64,000 nt of DNA from Pseudolactococcus piscium. Lineage in GTDB: Bacteria > Bacillota > Bacilli > Lactobacillales > Streptococcaceae. The translations under genes were made by a program, and so were the position numbers. Of the stretch, positions 17,464-25,451 are shown piece by piece; position 1 is the stretch's first letter, and every line of letters begins with the position of its first letter. The stretch is taken from assembly GCF_002441695.1 (NCBI RefSeq), contig NZ_JXJW01000002.1:1-64000 (forward strand). Reading direction: 5' to 3'. The notes under the pieces were generated by a model, which searched no databases, was not told where the DNA came from, and worked only from the letters and a program-made list of their open reading frames with translations.

Positions 17464-18903
17464 ATGGCAGATCCATTTGGCTTTATGAAGTACAAACGTA
17501 AGGACAATCCTTATCGTTCGGTTTCTGAACGTGTGTTAGACTTTAAGGAGTTGCAAATCCCCCTTGACGTTGAAGAGCGAAAAGAACAAGCAGCACGCTG
17601 TATGGGCTGTGGGATTCCTTTCTGTCATGAAGGTGACTTTTATGGTGGCGGTCGTGCAGTATCAGGCTGTCCTAACGATAATCTTATTCCTGAATGGAAT
17701 GACTTAGTTTACCGTAATGAGTTTAAGAAAGCATTCGAACGCTTGTCACGGACAAATCCTATTCCTGAGATGACAGGACGCGTATGTCCTGCACCATGTG
17801 AAAAAAGTTGTACCGAATCCTTAAACGGTGAAGGGGTTACCATCCATGATAATGAACGCTTTATCATCGACAATGCCTTTGAACAAGGGTGGGTAGCTGA
17901 TAGTGGTCGGCCTAAAGAACGGACTGACTTTACCATCGCAATCGTTGGCTCTGGCCCTGCTGGTCTTTCTGCAGCATGGCGCCTTAATCAATTAGGTCAT
18001 AACGTGACGATTTATGAACGTGCTGACCGCTTTGGTGGCTTGCTCATGTACGGTATCCCGAATATGAAACTGGATAAAGATATCGTTCAACGTCGGATTG
18101 ATGTCATGAAAGAAGTTGGCATCGAATTTATTGCCAATACTGAAATTGGTCGTGATATCGCCTATGATACATTGACATCAAATTATGATCGTGTCATCAT
18201 CGCAACAGGTGCAAGTGTACCACGTGATTTGACTATTCCAGGTCGTGAACTAAGTGGTGTCAAGTTGGCGGTTGATTTCTTAACAGATATCACAAAAATT
18301 GTCTTGTCAAATGGCGACAAAAAAATGCGCCAATCACTCAAAGGTAAACACGTGGTTGTTATCGGTGGTGGGGATACAGGTAATGACTGTATCGGAACTG
18401 CTGTGCGACTTGGTGCTGCTAGTGTGACACAGCTTGAGATTACACCAGAGTTACCTGGTGAGCGTACAGCATCAAATCCATGGCCAGAATATCCTATGGT
18501 TGGACGCAAAGGCTACGGTCAAGAAGAAGCCATTGCTGCAGGTAACATCAATTTGACACGTTATGCGACATCGACGACTGAATTTGTCGGTGCAGAACGT
18601 GGCCAATTGATCGCCATCAACACCGTTAAAGTCGGACCAGACTTTAAACCACTTGCAGGGACTGAAGAAACGCTTAAAGCAGATCTTGTTTTACTTGCCA
18701 TGGGCTTTACTGGTGCAGAGCAATCAGTCTTCCAAGGCTTTGGCATTACGCAAATCTTTGATGACAATACAACAAATAATGAAAAAGTATATGTCTCTGG
18801 CGATGCAAAACGTGGTCCCTCTCTTGTTATCTGGGGCATTCGTGAAGGCCGTAAAACAGCTGAAAAAATCGATGATACGTTGCGCGTGTTAGTGACCCAA
18901 TAA
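17464..18903 (+). CDS. gltD: Glutamate synthase small subunit
   Basis: 479 residues. FAD- and NADPH-binding beta subunit that feeds electrons to GltB through Fe-S clusters. N-terminal cysteine-rich part with ARCMGCGIPFCHEG, SGCPNDNLIPEWNDLV and GRVCPAPCEKSC for the 4Fe-4S clusters, then the FAD dinucleotide fold (IVGSGPAGLSAAWRLN) and a second NADPH fold (VVIGGGDTGNDCIGTA), and a C-terminal ATG-like flavin motif. Starts 2 nt after gltB with AGGAGG inside the gltB end, so translation is probably coupled. A strong terminator follows. Confidence 0.97.
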   Translation: MADPFGFMKYKRKDNPYRSVSERVLDFKELQIPLDVEERKEQAARCMGCGIPFCHEGDFYGGGRAVSGCPNDNLIPEWNDLVYRNEFKKAFERLSRTNPIPEMTGRVCPAPCEKSCTESLNGEGVTIHDNERFIIDNAFEQGWVADSGRPKERTDFTIAIVGSGPAGLSAAWRLNQLGHNVTIYERADRFGGLLMYGIPNMKLDKDIVQRRIDVMKEVGIEFIANTEIGRDIAYDTLTSNYDRVIIATGASVPRDLTIPGRELSGVKLAVDFLTDITKIVLSNGDKKMRQSLKGKHVVVIGGGDTGNDCIGTAVRLGAASVTQLEITPELPGERTASNPWPEYPMVGRKGYGQEEAIAAGNINLTRYATSTTEFVGAERGQLIAINTVKVGPDFKPLAGTEETLKADLVLLAMGFTGAEQSVFQGFGITQIFDDNTTNNEKVYVSGDAKRGPSLVIWGIREGRKTAEKIDDTLRVLVTQ

Positions 18904-18912
18904 GATATGGTA

Positions 18913-18945
18913 AAAAATGGCATCGATGAGATGTCATTTTTACTT
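18913..18945 (+). terminator. gltBD terminator
   Basis: 12-bp stem with one G-T pair: AAAAATGGCATC (18913-18924)/GATGTCATTTTT (18930-18941), loop GATGA. Confidence 0.85.
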
Positions 18946-18961
18946 GATAAGTCAAATAAGT

Positions 18962-18990
18962 TTGTCAAAAATGCGTTTTTTTGATAGAAT
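18962..18990 (+). promoter_or_regulatory. Promoter of the SufT-type gene
   Basis: TTGTCA (18962-18967), 17-nt spacer, TAGAAT (18985-18990). Confidence 0.7.
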
Positions 18991-19035
18991 AAGGCTATTA
19001 ACCGATGACGTAATGAAAGGTAGATAAATCAATCT

Positions 19036-19365
19036 ATGGCAAATTATACAACAGAAGAAGTTGAAAAAATTAAAGACAGAATTCTGTCAGCATTAGAAGG
19101 CGTAATCGACCCAGAATTAGGGGTTGATATTATCAACCTCGGTCTGGTATATGCGATTGAGTTTGAAGATTCTGGTAGAACAGAAATCCAAATGACGCTG
19201 ACTACGATGGGCTGCCCACTTGCAGACCTCTTGACTGATCAAATCCACGACGCCCTAAAAGAAGTACCAGAAGTCTCTGAAGTTGAAGTGAAACTGGTTT
19301 GGTACCCTGCATGGAGCGTTGATAAAATGAGCCGCTATGCGCGGATCGCTTTAGGGATTAGATAA
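19036..19365 (+). CDS. MIP18/PaaD-family (DUF59) metal-sulfur cluster assembly factor
   Basis: 109 residues, the full single domain. Contains DPELGVDIINLGLVY and TTMGCPLADLLTDQI, the conserved DPE motif and the cysteine thought to take part in Fe-S cluster assembly or maturation (SufT and PaaD group). It works with Fe-S proteins in the cytosol. The neighbouring glutamate synthase is itself a multi-cluster enzyme, but the genes have separate promoters. Start ATG 19036; the nearest purine-rich run (GAAAGGTAG) is rather far upstream, so translation initiation is not optimal. Common single-gene unit in streptococci and lactococci. Confidence 0.88.
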   Translation: MANYTTEEVEKIKDRILSALEGVIDPELGVDIINLGLVYAIEFEDSGRTEIQMTLTTMGCPLADLLTDQIHDALKEVPEVSEVEVKLVWYPAWSVDKMSRYARIALGIR

Positions 19366-19391
19366 GTTTAACAGATAGTTATAGACTAGAG

Positions 19392-19423
19392 AAAGTTGTC
19401 CTTGGACAGCTTTTTTTGTTTCG
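19392..19423 (+). terminator. Terminator after the SufT-type gene, first copy of a 32-bp repeat
   Basis: Hairpin AAGTTGTCC/GGACAGCTT (one G-T pair, loop TT) then a T-run. The 32 bases from AAAGTTG to TTTCG recur identically at 22213-22244, on the far side of the toxin-like cassette. Confidence 0.85.
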
Positions 19424-19519
19424 CTTGAAAAAATGTGTATAAGCTTTGTGATGTCTTTTGTAAATGAAGATACAAACTAAATTTTTCTAGATTCTGCTAC
19501 CGTCAGGAATCGTAAGCAC

Positions 19520-19548
19520 TTGACATAATGTAAGCGCTTTAGTATACT
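19520..19548 (+). promoter_or_regulatory. Strong promoter with internal cre-like box, upstream of the lipase cassette
   Basis: TTGACA (19520-19525), 17-nt spacer, TATACT (19543-19548). The spacer carries ATGTAAGCGCTTTAG (19528-19542), one mismatch from the cre consensus WTGAAARCGYTTWNN. CcpA bound there would block RNA polymerase, so the cassette is predicted to be repressed by good carbon sources. The leader to the first gene is about 215 nt and holds no clear gene; the gap 19424-19769 is otherwise unremarkable. Confidence 0.75.
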
Positions 19549-19769
19549 TGTTTGGAAGTGATTTAATGATAAAGAGTGAATAATTAGCATCCATTTGTGT
19601 TAATTGACAAATTTTTCAAAGCAAAGACTAGTGCATATAACCAGTATTTACTCGAATCATTTAGATGAGCAAACAGCTAGTGGATAAAAATAGTGGTAGA
19701 GCATATATCACCTCAACTATACTAAATATCAGATGCGAAAGTATAGCTAATAGAAAGTGGTAAATCTGA

Positions 19770-20384
19770 ATGAAAAAGAAAAGCAACTGGCTTATCTTAT
19801 TAGGTCTGGTGATCATAGGTATCCTTATTGGAGGTAAAATTTTTATGAATAAAACAGTAGAAAAAAATAGTGATGAAAAGCTATATCAAGATGCGTTTAC
19901 GCAAATTCAAAAAGATGTGACAGATTATTTGGTGAAAAACTATCAGGGAATCGAAAAAATAGCATGGCAAGGTATCGGCATAGAATATCGGAATTCTGAT
20001 ATCTATGGGTCATCCTTGCTTGGGAATTATGTGGATAGTGATGTTAGGATCTATGTGTCTAAAGATAATTATTTCACGATGAATTTTACCTTAAATGGAC
20101 AAATGTCGTTTGATGATGAGAAAGGTAAATATGCATATAGAGAGTGGGATGAGAACCTGAATGATTATGTATTTAAGGATACCATTAGAACACATACTGT
20201 TGATAGCTACATAAAGGAAGGTATTGACAATACGCTATATAAGTACAATGATGATCCTGACAATAACGTTCTTAGTGTTAGTCAATCAGAAAAAGAAGAA
20301 CTTCAGACTGTTAAAAAAGCACCAGTTGGTAGCAAAGAAGTAGAAATAATTTACAGTCTTAAAATTAAAGAGTTAACATACTAA
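19770..20384 (+). CDS. Membrane-anchored extracytoplasmic protein, candidate immunity protein (204 aa)
   Basis: I do not recognise a named family. One N-terminal membrane segment (about residues 8-26, WLILLGLVIIGILIGG after a KKKSN start) then a polar 175-residue domain, so it should face outside. No lipobox cysteine. The domain begins with a helix (DAFTQIQKDVTDYLVKNY) followed by beta-type segments (DVRIYVSKDNYFTMNFTLNGQ). It is the first gene of the cassette, ends 13 nt before the lipase-like gene and is under the cre-box promoter. Anchored extracellular proteins are the usual immunity partners of phospholipase toxins exported by type VII systems, so immunity is a reasonable inference. It could also be an unrelated surface protein. 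Confidence 0.65.
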   Translation: MKKKSNWLILLGLVIIGILIGGKIFMNKTVEKNSDEKLYQDAFTQIQKDVTDYLVKNYQGIEKIAWQGIGIEYRNSDIYGSSLLGNYVDSDVRIYVSKDNYFTMNFTLNGQMSFDDEKGKYAYREWDENLNDYVFKDTIRTHTVDSYIKEGIDNTLYKYNDDPDNNVLSVSQSEKEELQTVKKAPVGSKEVEIIYSLKIKELTY

Positions 20385-20397
20385 AAGGGGGAAGTTT

Positions 20398-21705
20398 ATG
20401 CATGATGAAATGACAACAGAAATTTTAGCTAAAGCGATAGATAGAATAAAAAAGAAAGTTCAAACAGATGATAAGACCCTTTCATTAGATATTAAAAATG
20501 AAGATGTGATGTTTAGAATAATAAACAAATCAGCCAGTAAAAAGGATAACCAGCTTAATGCGATGGCAATTGCACCTATTGTAGCAGGACAGCCTGATTA
20601 TACGCATGTCGCCGTTGTGTATGCAGGGACTAATATGCCTACTGATAAAGGAAAAGATGGGTTTGCAACTGCTGGTCAGGCAGTGCTAGGGCAGCTATCT
20701 GATGAGTATCAACAGGCTACTGCCTTCTTGAGTCAAACTCAGACTCGAGTGAGTGAAAAAAATGGGATGATTACAGATGTTGCAGGTTTTAGTCAGGCGG
20801 GTGGCTATATGATGAAAATGGCAGCTGAATATGGGCAAAAGATGGGGTTTAAAACGACAAGTTTTGATGATTGGGGGAAGAACCAAGTCGCTACGTTAAC
20901 ACGGTCACAGCAGCAATGGCTTGAAGAAAATCCTTGGATGCTATTAAGATATCAAAATGATTCATGGGCTAATCTATTCGGACGAGATCATGAATTGGGA
21001 GAAATCTATCCTATTATAGGGATTAAAGCACACAATACCTTGTCAGGCTATTTCGATGGGGATTCTTTAACCCTAACTAATCTAGCTAAGGCCGGTATTT
21101 TTGCACCAAATATGACGCAGGCACAAGTTGCACAAGCTGCTAAAAAATGGGTAAAAAAATATGGTCAGCATGATGGGACTATGGATATCAACTTGCAAGT
21201 TATGGCAAGAATTAATTGTTATTTGAGGGAGTACGGGGGGTATGCAACAAAAGAATATAGTGAAAAATTGGGTAGATTAAGCACCCTAAGACGCCGGTTT
21301 TTATCCAGTGGTAGAACGCTGACCACGAATGAGGCGATTTATCTTGATAGTCAAGCAGCATTACTCGTCGTGGAACACTCTTTGACTCAATACAGTGAAG
21401 GGAGTGATGAGATGATCCAAATCTATCAAACTGCGATCTATCAAGCCCGATCACTTTGGGGAGAAACGGTAACGGAATCAAGATGGAAAGCAGTACCATT
21501 AGCGGATTGGGAGATTTTTGATGCTTTGCAAATGGTAGATTGTAGCGAAAGAACGATGGTTTACGAGCCATGTCAATACTATGAAGAGAAAATTAATAAA
21601 ATCAAACAAGTAGCAGCAGACTACGAGGACTTAGTGGCGGAAATTAAAGTGAAAATCAACGATATTGTCCAAAGAGACTGGGATCTTGCACGACAACTTT
21701 TTTAA
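20398..21705 (+). CDS. Lipase-fold protein with helical C-terminal half, reversed-LXG-type VII secretion effector candidate
   Basis: 435 residues; GGGGGAAG ribosome site. N-terminal half looks like an alpha/beta-hydrolase lipase: strand VAVVYAGTN (about 71-79), nucleophile elbow AGFSQAGGY with Ser132 (G-x-S-x-A instead of G-x-S-x-G), a NDSWANLFG motif placing an Asp at 188 and KAHNTLSGY placing His212, so a Ser-Asp-His triad is plausible. No signal peptide. Residues about 240-435 are mostly helical, ending in a long coiled coil (EKINKIKQVAADYEDLVAEIKVKINDIV). A catalytic N-terminus plus helical C-terminus is the reverse of LXG toxins and matches the staphylococcal lipase effector TslA. Small helical genes follow, as in such loci. 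Effector role is inferred; no secretion machinery is in the window. Confidence 0.7.
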   Translation: MHDEMTTEILAKAIDRIKKKVQTDDKTLSLDIKNEDVMFRIINKSASKKDNQLNAMAIAPIVAGQPDYTHVAVVYAGTNMPTDKGKDGFATAGQAVLGQLSDEYQQATAFLSQTQTRVSEKNGMITDVAGFSQAGGYMMKMAAEYGQKMGFKTTSFDDWGKNQVATLTRSQQQWLEENPWMLLRYQNDSWANLFGRDHELGEIYPIIGIKAHNTLSGYFDGDSLTLTNLAKAGIFAPNMTQAQVAQAAKKWVKKYGQHDGTMDINLQVMARINCYLREYGGYATKEYSEKLGRLSTLRRRFLSSGRTLTTNEAIYLDSQAALLVVEHSLTQYSEGSDEMIQIYQTAIYQARSLWGETVTESRWKAVPLADWEIFDALQMVDCSERTMVYEPCQYYEEKINKIKQVAADYEDLVAEIKVKINDIVQRDWDLARQLF

Positions 21706-21717
21706 GGAGGGATTAAC

Positions 21718-21875
21718 ATGTATGATAGAACACAGCTTATTGCGGGTATCAAAATAGGAAGTATCAGCTAGAGGATATGGCAGAAATTTTGTGAGCTTAC
21801 CGCTATAAAAGTCAGTCAGCGATAGAGCATGCTTATTAAGTGCTAACTTATCTACAACAAGTGATAAGTATTTAG
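21718..21875 (+). pseudogene. Decayed small helical protein gene (type VII partner-like)
   Basis: ATG 21718 follows a good AAGGAGG ribosome site, but its frame stops after 17 codons. If one A is added to the AAAA run at 21751-21754, the frame continues as IKNRKYQLEDMAEIL, a TGA, AYRYKSQSAIEHAY, a TAA, then VLTYLQQVISI and a stop at 21873-21875. The restored protein of about 53 residues is an amphipathic helix pair, like the small partners (DUF5082/DUF3958-like) beside LXG genes. One frameshift and two nonsense codons make it a pseudogene. Confidence 0.7.
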
Positions 21876-21897
21876 GTAACTTATAGAAAGGAAAGAG

Positions 21898-22161
21898 ATG
21901 ATAGATAATTTATCAGAACCATATAACGATTTGTTAAAACGACTAGCAAAAGTTTCTGTGATGGCAATTGGGGCAACTAGCAAGGGCAAGTCAGTAAAAC
22001 AGAGAAAGCTAGTGAGTGAAAAAATAAGTGTAGTCTCAAACGATACAAAAACTGGGCTAAGCCAGTCAACAAACCAAGTCAAACAAGTGATAAAAGGAGA
22101 GTTTGGTAAGCAAGTTAAAGCCCTCATGACTAAGCAAAAACAACTACTAGATCCAGATTAA
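21898..22161 (+). CDS. Small helical protein, possible effector partner (87 aa)
   Basis: 87 residues, ATG 21898 with AAAGGAAAG upstream. It is predicted to be two helices with little else: LSEPYNDLLKRLAKVSVMAIG, then a polar middle and TNQVKQVIKGEFGKQVKALM. No membrane segment, no WXG motif. Size, helical content and position right after a lipase-like effector and a decayed sister gene fit the small partner/chaperone proteins that bind the helical domain of LXG-type effectors. No family is recognised directly. Confidence 0.6.
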   Translation: MIDNLSEPYNDLLKRLAKVSVMAIGATSKGKSVKQRKLVSEKISVVSNDTKTGLSQSTNQVKQVIKGEFGKQVKALMTKQKQLLDPD

Positions 22162-22212
22162 GCAGGTTGCTTAAGAGGATATGAATGGGAAGTAGTTAAA
22201 TAATAGTAATAA

Positions 22213-22244
22213 AAAGTTGTCCTTGGACAGCTTTTTTTGTTTCG
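22213..22244 (+). terminator. Terminator closing the cassette, second copy of the 32-bp repeat
   Basis: Same 32 bases as at 19392-19423: hairpin AAGTTGTCC/GGACAGCTT then a T-run and TTTCG. The identical copies flank about 2.8 kb of cassette. The rest of the 254-nt gap to 22416 shows no gene and no clear promoter. Confidence 0.85.
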
Positions 22245-22415
22245 TCTGAATAAAATAAGTAGACTTTCCATGTTTGGTAGTAACCAAAGATGACATATAC
22301 CTTGTCGTTTGACGCATCAGAATGATATTAGCTAGTTTAACTGATAGAATTTAGAGGTGATGCATGAACTGGTTAAAGAACAATTTATAGACAAAGTAAT
22401 ATGAAGGGAGTTGTC

Positions 22416-23123
22416 ATGTATACAATTAAAATAGAAGATCTTACCAAAAGGTATGGTCAAAACCAGACGATTAAGTCGATTAATTTTACAGCAAAATCAG
22501 GTAGGATTACAGCATTTTTAGGGCAAAATGGTGCAGGTAAGAGCTCAATGCTGAGGATTTTATTAGGGCTAGATTTCGCAACAACTGGTAGCGCAACATT
22601 TGATCATAAAAAATATGCAGAAATGGCTTGTCCTTTGAAACTAGTTGGTGCAGCGTTTGATGGTGTAGCGGGCGTGCCGACATACACAGTAAATAGGCAT
22701 TTAAACCTGATTGCTAGAAGTAACGGGATAGCGATTGATCGGGTAAAAGAGGTGATTAAACTGGTTGGATTGACAGACAAAATACGTTCGAAAATAAGAT
22801 CCCTTTCCTTAGGAGAGGGACAAAGGTTAGGTATTGCAGTCGCTATATTAGGCAATCCACAATACCTTGTTTTTGATGAACCAACGAATGGCTTAGATCC
22901 AGCTGGCATGCGCTGGTTTAGGGACTTTTTAATACAACAGAAAAAGCAGGGCAAAACGATTCTCTTATCATCGCATTTGATTTCCGAAGTGGCAGCTATG
23001 GCTGACGATATTGTGATCATTCATAAAGGTGAGATTAGGATGACTGGTGAATTAAACATGATTTTAAGGGAAGGTGAGTCCTTAGAAGAGATTTTCTTCT
23101 CACTGACTGAAGGTGGTGACTAG
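22416..23123 (+). CDS. ABC transporter ATP-binding protein (ABC-2 exporter)
   Basis: 235 residues. ATG 22416 is preferred over the in-frame ATG 22401 because AAGGGAG (22404-22410) precedes it at good spacing. Has Walker A (LGQNGAGKSSML), signature (LSLGEGQRLGIAVAI, the normal SGGQ replaced by LGEGQ), Walker B (YLVFDEPTNGLDPAG) and the H-loop (SSHLISEV). It is close to BcrA/lantibiotic-immunity-type ATPases and pairs with the two permeases that follow. Probable role: export of, or defence against, a peptide antibiotic or lipid-active compound; substrate unknown. Confidence 0.92.
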   Translation: MYTIKIEDLTKRYGQNQTIKSINFTAKSGRITAFLGQNGAGKSSMLRILLGLDFATTGSATFDHKKYAEMACPLKLVGAAFDGVAGVPTYTVNRHLNLIARSNGIAIDRVKEVIKLVGLTDKIRSKIRSLSLGEGQRLGIAVAILGNPQYLVFDEPTNGLDPAGMRWFRDFLIQQKKQGKTILLSSHLISEVAAMADDIVIIHKGEIRMTGELNMILREGESLEEIFFSLTEGGD

Positions 23124-23124
23124 C

Positions 23125-23913
23125 ATGCTACTAGTTTTAAACAGATTAACTAATACGATAGGTCAGATTATATCAAGTAGTACTTGGTGTATAGTTGCTA
23201 TTTTGACCACTGTACTACAACCTTTTTTAGCCTATATTTCTGCTCAACAAATCGCAAGTTTAGGCTTAGATGCAACACCAGAACTATATCCCGAACTTGC
23301 TCAAGCCATTCCACCTGTTGACTATTTAGGCTTTGATGCAACATTTCTAGGCCTAGTCCCGATGGTAGTTTTGGGTGCAATACTTGGTGCCAATGATTAT
23401 CAAAACCATCGGTTAAGAAATCTATTCTTGACACAAAGTAATCGTTCTCAAGTATTTATGGTAAAAACGATTGCCCTTATTGTGACGAGTTTAGGACTGT
23501 CACTTGTATCGATTTACCTGACTATTTTGACAACGCATGTTGGGTTAGGATCGTTGGGATTAAATTTGATTAGGCTTAGCCCAATCGCTTGGCAATATAT
23601 TGGCTATACTGGATTTTATTGGTTGATGTTGACCGTATTATCTTTTGGTTTAGCTATGCTATCAAAAAATGTGATACTACCTTTGTTTGTGTTAATACCA
23701 CAAATCTATAATTTGGGTGCTTTTTTAGCTGAGAGATGGGACTGGGCAACTTATTTACCTGTGGCAGCTGGAAATGGCCTCTTAGCAACACCTACTGATT
23801 TAATCCCTCAAACAATTTCTGAAGGGGTTATTGTCCTGATTGCTTGGCCATTTTTAATGATGATCATCGCCTGTGTCAGATTCATTAAACGAGATGTTGG
23901 AGGTGCTTATTGA
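23125..23913 (+). CDS. ABC-2-type permease, first subunit
   Basis: 262 residues from ATG 23125, with AAGGTGG upstream; earlier GTG codons at 23113/23116 overlap the ATPase end. Six hydrophobic segments: IVAILTTVLQPFL, FLGLVPMVVLGAIL, TIALIVTSLGLSLVS, a long stretch near 170, LSFGLAMLSKNVILPLFVLIPQ, and VIVLIAWPFLMMII at the C-terminus. Architecture of LanE/LanG-type or BcrB-like exporter permeases. Ends in a TGATG overlap with the second permease. Confidence 0.85.
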   Translation: MLLVLNRLTNTIGQIISSSTWCIVAILTTVLQPFLAYISAQQIASLGLDATPELYPELAQAIPPVDYLGFDATFLGLVPMVVLGAILGANDYQNHRLRNLFLTQSNRSQVFMVKTIALIVTSLGLSLVSIYLTILTTHVGLGSLGLNLIRLSPIAWQYIGYTGFYWLMLTVLSFGLAMLSKNVILPLFVLIPQIYNLGAFLAERWDWATYLPVAAGNGLLATPTDLIPQTISEGVIVLIAWPFLMMIIACVRFIKRDVGGAY

Positions 23914-24614
23914 TGAGGAAATCCAGACTGATGTGTGAAATCATCACGTTTTTTTCTGACTATTGGTGTTGGATTGGGGTGATACTTGTCGTCATTTTGC
24001 CATCAGCTGGCTTATGTATCATCAAAAATGACATGCAAGACACGACCTATAGTTTAGGGAAAGTGCTTTTTTTAGCTCAGGTTGGTGTGATCCTATATAG
24101 TACCAACTATATTGGGCAAGAATACGCAACAAGTAGGTTGAGGGCAACGCTACTTGCGACCCCTAAAAGAGGCCAGTTGCTTATGTCAAAATTAGCTGTA
24201 CTCACCTTAATAACGGGAGCAAGTTTTATCCTCAGTATGAGTCTAGCCATGCTTGTTGTCAAGCTAAATCATCAGGTATCCTGGGCTGTCATTTTTGAGA
24301 ATAGCGTTATGCTGACTGCAGTATTGAGTTGGTTGATTTTAACATACTTAAGTTTTTTTGCTTCAATTTTGTTTAAATCTGGTATCGTCCCACTTGCGAT
24401 TTTTGCATCATTGATCCTAGGCATGAGTCAACTCATGTTAGTGATTACAAAGTATGCCATATACTTACCAGATTTAGCCTTGATGAACTATTTTTCATAC
24501 CCGACTAGTCCCTTGTTTCTATCACGGATGTGTGGTTTGATAGTAGGTTTGATTTGGTTATTGCCACTAGCCATATTAGCAAGTAAACGTTTTTTATGCC
24601 GAGATGTCAGATGA
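23913..24614 (+). CDS. ABC-2-type permease, second subunit
   Basis: 233 residues; ATG 23913 shares its A with the previous TGA stop, and GGAGGTG lies 9 nt upstream, so translation is coupled. Six hydrophobic segments, e.g. CWIGVILVVILPSAGL, VLFLAQVGVILY, AVLTLITGASFILSMSLAMLVV, LSWLILTYLSFFASIL, ASLILGMSQLMLVI and LIVGLIWLLPLAILA. Together with the first permease and the ATPase it makes a three-gene exporter (LanFEG-like layout). Its 3' end overlaps the opposite-strand kinase gene by 21 nt, leaving no room for an ordinary terminator between them. Confidence 0.85.
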   Translation: MRKSRLMCEIITFFSDYWCWIGVILVVILPSAGLCIIKNDMQDTTYSLGKVLFLAQVGVILYSTNYIGQEYATSRLRATLLATPKRGQLLMSKLAVLTLITGASFILSMSLAMLVVKLNHQVSWAVIFENSVMLTAVLSWLILTYLSFFASILFKSGIVPLAIFASLILGMSQLMLVITKYAIYLPDLALMNYFSYPTSPLFLSRMCGLIVGLIWLLPLAILASKRFLCRDVR

Positions 24615-25451
24615 CGCATAAATATCGAATAGTAAAATACTGGTATGAAAAATATCTGACGTAACCCATTGTCTATAAATCCCATTGTGGTCATGAACAA
24701 TTTTTTTGATATTTTTGATGCCAATACCTGCTGATTCTCTATGTTTACGAGTTGTGACTTCCCTAATATCAAATCGGTTCGTTAGTTCAATCAATAGGTT
24801 ATGATTCGCCTGTTTGATCAAGATGTTGATCTTCTTTTCTTGATCAGCTGGTAGGCGGTTTAAAGCATTAATTGCATTATCGATTAAATTTCCAATAAGT
24901 ATGGCTAATATGTCACTATCAAGCCGACTGTGTTTTGATAAAAAAACTTTAGCTTGAAAGGTAATATCATGTTGCTCAGCAAGATTTTTTTTGTCGTTGA
25001 TTAGAAAATTAAGTAGGTAATCTTCAGTGTAGTAGTTATCAGTATGCTTAAGGCTGTCTAAAGCATTTTCTAAATAGCGTTTGATACTAACCGTATCATC
25101 ATGACAGGTGAATCCTAATAGCAACAGATATTGATTTTTTAAATCATGTTTGATTGCCGATAATTCTGTTTGTGATTGATTGAGCTGTTTGTAAAAATAG
25201 AGTTCTGATTTAAACACTTTATTTTGAGTCGTCGCAGAAGCTAGTTTTTTAAAATAACTTTTCAACAAAAAGTATAGATAACAGATGCAGATATTCATGT
25301 AGACAATACAGATAGTGATAAAGATGGGCATAAAGTACTTATAGTTAAATAAGCTTACTTCGGACATGATTGCCAAGGTTAGGATAAAGGTACTGATACA
25401 AGGTATCGAGATGATGCTAATGATAAAGAAAAAATGTGTTTTTTTAAACAT
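24594..25451 (-). CDS. GHKL-domain sensor histidine kinase (AgrC/ComD group)
   Basis: 285 residues. Only two clear membrane segments (about 8-28 and 40-66), then a coiled helix with the H-box IKHDLKNQYLLL (about residues 105-115) and a GHKL ATPase domain (LIGNLIDNAINAL, AGIGIKNIKKIVHDHNG). AgrC-type peptide sensors normally have six or seven segments, so this one has a reduced sensor. It shares TTA/ATG-type overlap (one base) with the response regulator upstream on the same strand. Target likely the adjacent regulator; ligand unknown. No obvious precursor peptide gene is beside it. Confidence 0.85.
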   Translation of the reverse strand: MFKKTHFFFIISIISIPCISTFILTLAIMSEVSLFNYKYFMPIFITICIVYMNICICYLYFLLKSYFKKLASATTQNKVFKSELYFYKQLNQSQTELSAIKHDLKNQYLLLLGFTCHDDTVSIKRYLENALDSLKHTDNYYTEDYLLNFLINDKKNLAEQHDITFQAKVFLSKHSRLDSDILAILIGNLIDNAINALNRLPADQEKKINILIKQANHNLLIELTNRFDIREVTTRKHRESAGIGIKNIKKIVHDHNGIYRQWVTSDIFHTSILLFDIYASSDISA

